Origin: Hemibagrus wyckioides | Lineage: Eukaryota > Chordata > Actinopteri > Siluriformes > Bagridae | Direction: 5' to 3' | Length of the DNA stretch: 64,000 nt | Assembly (NCBI RefSeq): GCF_019097595.1 | Contig: NC_080715.1 | Span: 5,995,573 to 6,059,572 of the forward strand | Part shown: positions 60,814-64,000 of the stretch, in pieces | Layout of the letters: every line of letters begins with the position of its first letter | Numbering within the stretch: the first letter of the stretch is position 1 | The notes under the pieces: generated by a model | Databases searched by the model: none | What the model saw: only the letters and a program-made list of their open reading frames with translations | Told to the model about the DNA's origin: nothing | Translations under genes and position numbers: made by a program

Positions 60814-62418
60814 ATCACACTATCTGAAATTGAATTAAACTGAATTAAGTAGTAGTAGTAGTAGTAATAATAATAATAATAATAATCAGAAACAAAATCT
60901 CAATCTAATACATTTTAAATATAAAAATGTAAATACAGCAGAGAATACAGAAGAGAATAAATGACTGGATACTTTATGAAGGTATTGTAAATCAGTAACA
61001 ATAACATATGATGATGCTGGTCCAGATCTTAACAGGAATGCTTAAATAATTAAATTGTTAATAATCAAATTGAGATTTGATTGGCTTGAGATATAGAGCT
61101 AGGGCTTTTATTTTGAATTCTTTTCTAATTTAAGACAATTTAATTTTCATTACAACTTATATCACTGACAACAACTAAACACAGTGTTCACAGCAAGTGA
61201 AGTTTTATTATTTAAATCATTTATTTCTTTAAAATATATAATTTAGTTATTCCAATAATTTATTTACTATTAAATAATTTCTTTATTTCGAATAGATCAT
61301 TTATTTATTTCAAATATGCAGTTATTATTAAATTATTTATTTATTTAAAATATGTAATTTATTTATTTAAAATATTCCTCGTGAATTTCTGGGCTTAGCA
61401 TTTGGTACATTATTGTTTATTTATTTATTTATTTATTTTTACATGGCCTCCACAAGATTGTACCGAAATGGATTTAGATCAGATCCATCAGAGTGTTGCC
61501 TGAGCAGAAGCTCCAAAAGAAGAGATCAGATGTGAGGAAAATCGGATCTTTTGCACAAAGAAGTTAACATGGTCAGTATCACACATTTGCTTATATGTAA
61601 ATAAAAAAATGAAGATGTTGTACATCTCTATTGTTTCTTTTTTAAATATTTCCAATACTTTTTGTGTATCTCAGGCTATTCATGTTGAGTCGAGCAGCAA
61701 TAACTTACCATGACATCGTTGCCTTTCACCAGAAATTGAGTGTTAAACGGCCCTGAAATCTCAAACGCCTTTGCAATTTTCCGTGTGGCGGTCTTCACCT
61801 GAAAATAGCCAAAGGGAAAAAAAATGATTACAGAAAACCTTCCGAAGCCATAAGTCAGGTTAAAACGTGTGTGTGTATGCAGAGGAGGCTGAGGGCACAT
61901 CCGTCAGCGTGGAGGTTCTCCTGCATGCCCTGTCAGCGGCGCTGGATGGAATGGGCCGAGGAAGATGTTACGGAAACTGAACGCTTAAGAAACTTTGATA
62001 TGACGGACTGAGTTTGATCCGGAGGAGGCAGAAGCGTGCGGCGTGTCACTTGATCAAAAGAAGGGTCCAATCTTCAACTACAAATGTTCCATATCGAATG
62101 AGTTTTAGATGTGAAATGTCTTAGCAGATTTATGGCCTTATTTCTTTCTTATGATTTCATATTTAAAGCCTGAAAGTGGATACTACAGAGGTTAAATCAA
62201 GTGTAATGGATTTCACCGAGACTGGCTTAAAATGAGCAAATTTCATTAAATAAAAAAAAAAGAAAGAAAGAAAGTTAAGTAAGTAAGCAAAAAAAAGAAA
62301 GAGCTGTGACCTTCTCCAGAGCTCCTTGACTGATGGTCTGAGTGGGAAGCATTAAAGTGGCATCTCCTGAGTGAACTCCGGCGTCTTCCACATGCTCCGT
62401 AATGGCGTGAGCCAGAAC
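40618..62418 (-). CDS. cps1: Carbamoyl-phosphate synthetase I/III, mitochondrial, C-terminal nine exons (partial gene)
   Basis: The join, in transcription order, is 62418-62311, 61798-61709, 60609-60439, 51439-51365, 51034-50936, 45037-44978, 43401-43289, 41947-41818 and 40716-40618 (945 nt, 314 residues plus TAG). The enzyme makes carbamoyl phosphate from bicarbonate, ATP and ammonia or glutamine in the mitochondrial matrix, the entry step of the urea cycle. The first five exons are the end of the second CPSase ATP-grasp unit, with the [17 protein letters not shown] block and the [15 protein letters not shown] metal/ATP block. The last four form the MGS-like allosteric domain and end in LFHYRQ plus a short tail. 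Length equals human residues 1187-1500 (recalled numbering) with no indel. The T, T, W, N, N, N set of the N-acetylglutamate site is complete. Ending after LFHYRQ separates it from CAD, which continues into dihydroorotase. Ammonia versus glutamine use is decided by N-terminal parts outside the window. Upstream exons lie beyond 64000. Confidence 0.97.
41069..41129. repeat. (TA)n microsatellite
   Basis: About 30 TA units, ending 11 bp before a Tc1-like element. Tc1 elements insert at TA. Confidence 0.95.
41141..41564 (+). mobile_element. Tc1-like element, internally deleted, in cps1 intron H-I
   Basis: The ends ATACACCAATCAGCCATAAC and GTTATGCCTGGTCGGTGTAT are terminal inverted repeats. The interior keeps the transposase N-terminal helix-turn-helix part ([20 protein letters not shown], start near 41287). 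It then jumps to the 3' end (GGGTCAGGGCTGTTTTGAC), so the DDE core is lost. Same family as 4709-5505. Confidence 0.9.
41610..41672. repeat. (AAAT)n and (AAAC)n run
   Basis: AATAAATAAATA passing into AAACAAACAAAC, in cps1 intron H-I. Confidence 0.9.
41818..41947 (-). CDS. cps1: cps1 exon H, 1 nt plus 43 codons
   Basis: After completing the split codon, the exon reads [20 protein letters not shown] then [20 protein letters not shown] and NFQ. It carries the three Asn residues of the activator site (N of VNLP, the first N of PNNN, and N of KEN, matching human N1437, N1440 and N1449). The acceptor is CGTGCAG and the donor is CAG|GTTGGG. Confidence 0.97.
42060..42310. other. Candidate conserved non-coding block in cps1 intron G-H
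   Basis: Unique sequence with TTAATTGG, GATTAAAAC and CGTTAATGG cores and no repeats. Only alignment could establish constraint. Confidence 0.25.
43289..43401 (-). CDS. cps1: cps1 exon G, 37 codons plus 2 nt
   Basis: The exon reads [20 protein letters not shown] then [17 protein letters not shown]. It supplies T, T and W of the N-acetylglutamate pocket (human T1391, T1394 and W1410 by recalled numbering; the spacing 3 and 16 is the same here). The acceptor is CATTCATAG, with a weak pyrimidine tract. The donor is AGCAG|GTCAGG, leaving a split Ser codon (AG/T) shared with exon H. Confidence 0.95.
43600..43870 (+). repeat. Family D repeat, partial
   Basis: CTCCAGTTTTCTCCTCCAGG, CAAAGACATGTGTTGAAGGC and GATGGGCTGGCACCCTGTCC are recognisable pieces of the family. 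It contains a short GT run and ends in GATGGAT-type tetranucleotides. It lies in cps1 intron F-G. Confidence 0.75.
44600..44785 (+). repeat. Family D fragment ending in (AAAT)n
   Basis: TTTCTCTGGTTTCCTTCCAC, AATTGGCATTCCATCCAGG and GATGAATAAATAAATAAATA follow the 3' order of family D. Diverged. Confidence 0.5.
44978..45037 (-). CDS. cps1: cps1 exon F, 20 codons
   Basis: The exon reads [20 protein letters not shown], matching the QSFRPRFL...GFK stretch of the regulatory domain. The acceptor is TTTCCCAG and the donor is AAA|GTGAGTG. Phase 0. An in-frame TTTAG inside the exon was considered as the acceptor and rejected, because it would delete HSFR. Confidence 0.94.
45100..45335. other. Candidate conserved non-coding block in cps1 intron E-F
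   Basis: Unique, GC-richer sequence next to exon F with no repeat signature (for example CGGCTCGGCCATTAGGCAGG). It is distinct from its AT-rich surroundings. Conservation is untested. Confidence 0.25.
45660..45860 (+). repeat. Dispersed repeat copy carrying a DR5-like motif (intron E-F)
   Basis: TGACCT occurs at 45707-45712 and 45718-45723 with a five-base spacer. It is followed by GGATCAATTTCAAAATCTAA and, near 45830, GCTAGACAGACAC. An inverted partner lies at 57925-58115. Confidence 0.75.
45930..46175 (+). mobile_element. Possible LTR fragment
   Basis: A C/T-rich segment ends GATTTTGGATTACTCTGCCTT, which resembles the 3' part of the putative LTR at 55580. No coding region or partner LTR was found. 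Confidence 0.3.
46188..46385 (+). mobile_element. Truncated Tc1-like remnant
   Basis: ATGTGGACACCTGGCCATCA is followed by GTATAGAATGTTTCTGTATG and CTGTAGCATTAC, the terminal order of the family at 56100. Only one end is present. Confidence 0.6.
46492..46670 (+). repeat. SINE family B, full copy
   Basis: It has the head GGATGTGGTAGCTTAGTAGT, the B-box-like GAGTTTGAACCCC, a middle CTTGAGCAAGGCCCTTAACC and the tail TTGCTCTGGATAAGGGCATT. A tRNA-derived SINE in cps1 intron E-F. Confidence 0.85.
47580..47607. repeat. (CA)n microsatellite
   Basis: About 14 CA units in cps1 intron E-F. Confidence 0.95.
47763..48301 (+). mobile_element. Tc1-like non-autonomous element with both terminal inverted repeats
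   Basis: The left end ATATTGCCAAAAGTTTTGGG and the right end CCCAAAACCTTTGGCAATAT are inverted copies, 539 bp apart. The interior encodes part of a Tc1 transposase ([33 protein letters not shown] at about 47930-48090). The N-terminal DNA-binding region is deleted. It sits in cps1 intron E-F, antisense to the gene. Confidence 0.9.
48952..49013. repeat. (TTAG)n short array
   Basis: Imperfect TTAG/TAGG tetranucleotides, just upstream of the GAAT array. Confidence 0.85.
49190..49818. repeat. (GAAT)n tetranucleotide array with higher-order structure
   Basis: TGAATGAATGAATG runs are punctuated by GTGTGAATG, AATAAGTGAGTAAGTG and AATTAGTAAATGAATGAGTA in a recurring order. This gives a loosely repeated compound unit of roughly 80-130 bp. 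It lies in cps1 intron E-F. Confidence 0.95.
49975..50340 (+). mobile_element. 3' end of a Tc1-like DNA transposon
   Basis: It contains GCAGCCAAAGGTGACTCTGG and GGGGGGTGAATACTTATGGA, then an AT-rich spacer and a second GGGGGTGAATACTTTTGCAC at about 50317-50336. Paired GTGAATACTTNTGCA words at the 3' end are typical of fish Tc1 elements. The 5' end and catalytic core are missing. Confidence 0.65.
50936..51034 (-). CDS. cps1: cps1 exon E, 33 codons
   Basis: The exon reads [20 protein letters not shown] then [13 protein letters not shown]. It bridges the end of the second synthetase unit and the start of the regulatory domain. The acceptor is CGTGCAG and the donor is CAG|GTGAGT. Phase 0. Confidence 0.97.
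51035..51364. other. cps1: cps1 intron D-E, 330 nt, with short tandem repeats
   Basis: It contains (ATC)n at 51057-51078 and (GAAGA)n at about 51104-51147. The intron ends are GTCTGA and CGTGCAG. Confidence 0.85.
51365..51439 (-). CDS. cps1: cps1 exon D, 25 codons
   Basis: The exon reads [20 protein letters not shown] plus ASTGE, nearly identical to vertebrate CPS1. The acceptor TTTAG is preceded by a very long CT repeat. The donor is GAG|GTCTGA. Phase 0. The upstream intron is 8,999 nt and the downstream intron only 330 nt. Confidence 0.97.
51442..52004. repeat. GA/CT repeat tract, about 560 bp, at the exon D acceptor
   Basis: The tract is nearly pure (GA)n on the plus strand, hence (CT)n in the cps1 transcript. 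It is interrupted by recurrent variant units: GAATGTGAGAGAGA, AACGTGAGAGAAAGAG and GAATGAGCAAGAGAGGAG. No CT dinucleotide occurs on the plus strand from 51442 to 52014, so the transcript has no AG for 573 nt before the acceptor. A long open frame across it is a repeat artefact. Confidence 0.95.
52015..52589. other. Unique segment between the CT tract and the minisatellite
   Basis: About 570 bp of ordinary unique sequence. A 91-codon plus-strand open frame (52091-52366) has no recognisable features and lies inside a cps1 intron. Confidence 0.45.
52590..54250. repeat. Purine-rich degenerate minisatellite in intron C-D
   Basis: The plus strand is almost entirely A and G, with recurring words ACAGAAGAGTGA, GGAGATAAAAGAGTG and GATGGAAGACAGGG. 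Units are irregular from 52800 to 53450 and become more regular toward 54250. On the transcribed strand this is pyrimidine-rich. Long open frames on either strand here are artefacts of the composition. Confidence 0.85.
54251..54835. repeat. 62-bp tandem repeat, about nine copies
   Basis: The word AGACAGGG recurs at 54301, 54363, 54425, 54487, 54549, 54611, 54673, 54735 and 54797, an exact 62-nt period. Variants alternate between GTCAGG and GCCAGG and between GGGTAC, GGGGAC and GGGAAC. The period is not a multiple of three. The near-identity of units suggests recent expansion from the older flanking array. Confidence 0.95.
54836..55429. other. Transition from minisatellite to unique intron
   Basis: Purine-rich sequence fades out by about 54950. 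The remainder is unique, with no exon recognised. Confidence 0.5.
55430..55545 (-). repeat. SINE family B fragment
   Basis: The reverse strand contains GTGGTAGCTCACGGGATAAA, GTGCGGAGTTTAGACC and GGGTCCTTAACC. This is the head of the SINE at 46492 without the GGATAAGGGCA tail. Confidence 0.6.
55580..55800 (+). mobile_element. Possible solo LTR fragment
   Basis: A TATATAAGG box at 55633 is followed by a C/T-rich stretch, GATTTTGGATTATAGAC, and AATAAATCTCC near 55780. This is the order of promoter and polyA signal in Ty3/gypsy-type LTRs. No second LTR, primer site or coding region was found. A chance arrangement is possible. Confidence 0.35.
55835..56045 (+). repeat. Family D repeat, diverged copy
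   Basis: It has the order GAGTTCGATCCTGAG (B-box-like), GGGTTCTCTGGTGT and GTAGGTGAATTGATGACACTAA that marks the family seen at 59063. It is truncated at the 3' end. Confidence 0.6.
56100..56500 (-). mobile_element. Non-autonomous Tc1-like element remnant (family with CATATGTGG/GGACACCTGACC ends)
   Basis: The plus strand reads CTGACCATTACACCCACATG at the left, CACTCTTCTGGGAAGGCTTTCC in the middle and GATGGTCAGTTGACCATGTAGTG at the right. The internal part, read on the minus strand, corresponds to a Tc1-type transposase piece. The catalytic region is disrupted. It lies in cps1 intron C-D. Confidence 0.75.
56501..57558. other. Unique intronic stretch
   Basis: No repeat or exon was recognised. 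56590-57010 is unique sequence that could include conserved non-coding DNA. A GT-rich run lies at 57487-57513. Open frames of 100-200 codons here run through the adjacent (AAT)n array and are not credible genes. Confidence 0.4.
57559..57600. repeat. (AAT)n microsatellite
   Basis: Uninterrupted AAT units. They give poly-Asn and poly-Ile open frames that are not genes. Confidence 0.95.
57925..58115 (-). repeat. Dispersed repeat copy carrying a DR5-like motif (intron C-D)
   Basis: This is the reverse complement of the repeat at 45660-45860: both share TTTCAGACATTTGACCTTGC and GTGACCTTG in the same order, with flanking CAGGAAGGAGGCTACT-like sequence. Here AGGTCA occurs at 58056-58061 and 58067-58072, separated by five bases. 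Confidence 0.75.
59063..59370 (+). repeat. tRNA-headed/LINE-tailed teleost repeat (family D), nearly full copy
   Basis: It begins GGGCGGCACAGTGGC, passes through TTTGTGGTTAGCACTTTCGC, GTTTGCATGTTCTCCCTGTG and TTTCCTCCGGGTGCTCCGG, and ends CGGATAAGCGGTACAATGAA. This order is that of a very common fish interspersed repeat. Diverged partial copies lie at 33985, 38850, 43600, 44600 and 55835. Confidence 0.85.
59870..60300. other. Candidate conserved non-coding block in cps1 intron C-D
   Basis: The stretch is unique, moderately GC-rich and free of repeats, with several homeodomain-like TAATTA, ATTAAT and TAATTAC cores (near 59962, 60183-60190 and 60220-60245). It stands out from the repeat-rich intron around it. 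A 64-residue open frame is present but matches nothing I know. Conservation cannot be judged without another genome. Confidence 0.3.
60417..60438 (-). repeat. GT microsatellite that forms the exon C donor
   Basis: On the minus strand this is an uninterrupted (GT)11 directly abutting exon C, so its first GT is the splice donor and positions +3 to +6 are TGTG instead of the usual AAGT or GAGT. Length changes in this array alter intronic sequence from +1 on but always keep a GT at the boundary. Confidence 0.9.
60439..60609 (-). CDS. cps1: cps1 exon C, 57 codons
   Basis: The exon begins [20 protein letters not shown]. The E and N of ECN correspond to the metal-ligand Glu/Asn pair of CarB (EVN), so the ATP-grasp site is intact. 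It ends in [11 protein letters not shown]. The acceptor is CTCCTCAG|GTG. The donor AAG|GTGTGTGTG is the first unit of a GT microsatellite. Phase 0. Confidence 0.97.
60610..61708. other. cps1: cps1 intron B-C with microsatellites
   Basis: It holds a (CTAT)n array at 60747-60812, an AGT/AAT triplet array at 60850-60886 and an AT-rich ATTT-type stretch at 61205-61440. No coding sequence was seen. Confidence 0.8.
60747..60812. repeat. (CTAT)n microsatellite, about 16 units
   Basis: Uninterrupted CTAT units inside cps1 intron B-C. Likely length-polymorphic. Confidence 0.95.
61709..61798 (-). CDS. cps1: cps1 exon B, 30 codons
   Basis: The exon reads [20 protein letters not shown] followed by [10 protein letters not shown], part of the ATP-grasp fold of the second synthetase unit. 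The acceptor is TTTTCAG and the donor is ATG|GTAAGT, near consensus. It is phase 0 at both ends. The intron to exon A is 512 nt. Confidence 0.96.
61799..62310. other. cps1: cps1 intron A-B, 512 nt
   Basis: The intron is bounded by GT at the exon A end and by AG before exon B. It contains a short AAAG stretch near 62255-62275. Nothing else was recognised. Confidence 0.7.
62311..62418 (-). CDS. cps1: cps1 exon A (first exon in window), 36 codons
   Basis: The exon reads [20 protein letters not shown] and continues [15 protein letters not shown], a hallmark block of large-subunit CPS (E. coli CarB has HIEQAGVHSGDS). The acceptor is TTGCAG at 62419-62424 on the minus strand and the donor is AAG|GTCACA. 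It starts and ends in phase 0. No further exon was recognisable between 62425 and 64000. Confidence 0.96.
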
Positions 62419-62424
62419 CTGCAA

Positions 62425-63604
62425 CACATCTTATATTAAATCAGAAGAAATATGAACTCCCCAAAGACCCAAAAATTTAATTTCCTCCTGTTTTTGTTGT
62501 GTCCATGTCTAGCACTAAGTGTCATATTCCACTCCACAGTGGAGGTTAATTTGAAGCTCATATGAAAGCAGACACTCAGGACCTTAAGAATTTGTAGTGT
62601 TTCAGAAATATTTCTGTTTTTGGCCTACTAGGGGTGATATATTCATAGAAAATATCCGAAAAAACAAAAACCGTTATTTTTTTCACTTAATGTTCAAAGT
62701 AAATGTTGATATCAAACCCATTTCTGCTCTCTAAGATGCCTCATCTAAAAAGCAGCTCACATTTGATCTTCAACCAGTAAAAGCCCGTGTAAGGTTCTCC
62801 AACAGAGGGAAAACCACACGTCTAACACACACTGAAAGCCAACAGAGTCCTGACTCATTTTATATCAGACTCACATCATTCATTTCTTTATACTGATTAA
62901 AAAAATCCCATAGGATGATTTCCATTCTGCTGATGGAACAGAACACCAGAGTACTGGAGCAAAGGGTTAAAACAAGTCAACAAATTCTCAAAAAATGCAT
63001 TCAAACAAGAAAAAATCAGATAAGTTTGAAAACTGAGCTATGACATAACCAATAGCTCCACTTTAACATATACCAGTCTCTGTTTTTGTAGGAGGCATCC
63101 CCCAGTTTATTCCCCATGCAAGTGCACCAAAGACGACAGATTACAATTAAACAGCTCCCTGAATTCTCCTTCAGTAGGATACGGTAGCTGTTCGGTCAAC
63201 CGAGTGACCGAGCTGTTACCACAAGAGCAACATTAACTGGTCACTCATGTTACAGCTGGAACTACTTTCCATACTGTGCTGTTAAACAAAACACCTTCTG
63301 ACCAATCAGACTCGAGCAATCAAACAAAGCTGTATGTTAACACACTCATACTAATGATATTGTTCCCATAGTAACAACCTATCCAGATTTCTATATCAAA
63401 TCTAAGACTAGACATAAACACTATAATAAAAAAAAGTTTTGTTAATTTTAAAAAATAAAACCATATAATTGCTGATATGCTGAAGTCGAACATTTAGGGA
63501 AGTTTTAGTTCTTATATTTGAAAAAAAGTATAATAAATATGTTCAAGTTTCCATTTTTGTAAAGAAATCAATTAAGGACTACTGTACAGAAGCATGTACA
63601 TTTC
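62425..63604. other. cps1: cps1 intron upstream of exon A, no gene seen
   Basis: No exon-like sequence was recognised. The stretch near 63290-63320 (CTTCTGACCAATCAGACTCGAG) belongs to a short dispersed motif also seen at 9145, 22745 and 47018. The next upstream exon, expected to encode the stretch before VLAHAI, was not found here and is presumably beyond 64000. Confidence 0.5.
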
Positions 63605-63955
63605 TATGGTGTGTATACTTGGCAGTTAGAGTGAAGTGGGCGTTGTCTACCTTCCTTATACCTGGCAGTTAGCATGAAGTGGGCGTGGCCTACCTACTTT
63701 ATATCTGACCGTTAAAGTGAAGTGGGCCTGGTCTACCTTCCTTATACCTGGCAGTTAGCATGAAGTGGGCGTGGCCTACCTACTTTATATCTGACCGTTA
63801 AAGTGAAGTGGGCGTGGTCTACCTTCCTTATACCTGGCAGTTAGCGTGAAGTGGGCGTGGCCCACCTACCTTATACCTGACAGTTAAAGTGAAGTGGGCA
63901 TGGTCTGCTTTCCTTATACCTGGAAGTTAGAGTAAAGTGGGCGTGGCCTTTGTCT
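63605..63955. repeat. 43-bp minisatellite with 86-bp dimer period and repeated GGGCGTGG boxes
   Basis: Eight half-units carry AGTGGGCGTGGCCTACC or close variants near 63636, 63678, 63722, 63764, 63808, 63850, 63894 and 63937. Two alternating flanks, TTATACCTGGCAGTTAG and TATATCTGACCGTTAAAG, make an 86-bp higher-order unit (TATACCTGG at 63657, 63743 and 63829). It lies in the intron upstream of cps1 exon A. Confidence 0.92.
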
Positions 63956-64000
63956 GTTCCACTCCATTTTTTTAAAGCAGATTTTATCAGGCTGCCTTAA

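Noticed and set aside
40618..62418. CAD (cytosolic CPS2-ATC-DHO) as the identity of the gene
   Set aside because: The protein terminates after LFHYRQ, as CPS1 does. CAD would continue into dihydroorotase, and the activator pocket is of the N-acetylglutamate type.
63605..63955. Coding repeat
   Set aside because: The half-unit of 43 bp and dimer of 86 bp are not multiples of three, and stops occur in all frames.

Overview
The window is vertebrate nuclear DNA, most likely from a teleost fish. Evidence for this: GT-AG spliced exons separated by kilobase introns, many internally deleted Tc1/mariner copies, several tRNA-headed SINE families with fish-type tails, and very abundant microsatellites and minisatellites. 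The otophysan/catfish flavour of the SINEs is an impression, not a proof.

Only one protein gene can be supported. Nine consecutive minus-strand exons between 62418 and 40618 encode the last 314 residues, plus the stop, of the mitochondrial carbamoyl-phosphate synthetase of the urea cycle (CPS1; the enzyme called CPS III in many fishes). I assigned every exon boundary by hand. All are GT-AG, the joined frame is open for 945 nt, and the length matches residues 1187-1500 of the human protein, as I recall it, without an indel. The segment covers the end of the second ATP-grasp unit and the whole C-terminal allosteric domain. The six residues I know as the N-acetylglutamate site are all present. 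The 5' part of the gene lies beyond 64000.

Positions 1-40,000 lie downstream of the CPS1 3' end and hold no gene I can recognise. This part contains Tc1-like and pogo-like elements, a decayed LINE (25.26-26.48 kb), four kinds of SINE or SINE-like repeat, large CATC, GTCC, 36-bp and A-rich tandem arrays, and a long inverted repeat with an integrase-like fragment in its loop (17.7-18.66 kb). Several unique, moderately GC-rich blocks look like candidate conserved non-coding elements. Only cross-species alignment could confirm them.

The CPS1 introns (40.7-64 kb) carry the most unusual structure. A 573-nt AG-free pyrimidine tract runs into the exon D acceptor. A GT microsatellite serves as the exon C donor. 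More than 2 kb of purine/pyrimidine-asymmetric minisatellite, including nine exact 62-bp periods, lies in the 9.0-kb intron C-D. Two oppositely oriented copies of a repeat each carry a DR5 nuclear-receptor-like motif. An array of eight GC/CACCC-like boxes lies at the 5' edge of the window. I found no evidence of a wholly new gene system. The most testable novelty is how repeats have become part of the CPS1 splicing signals.
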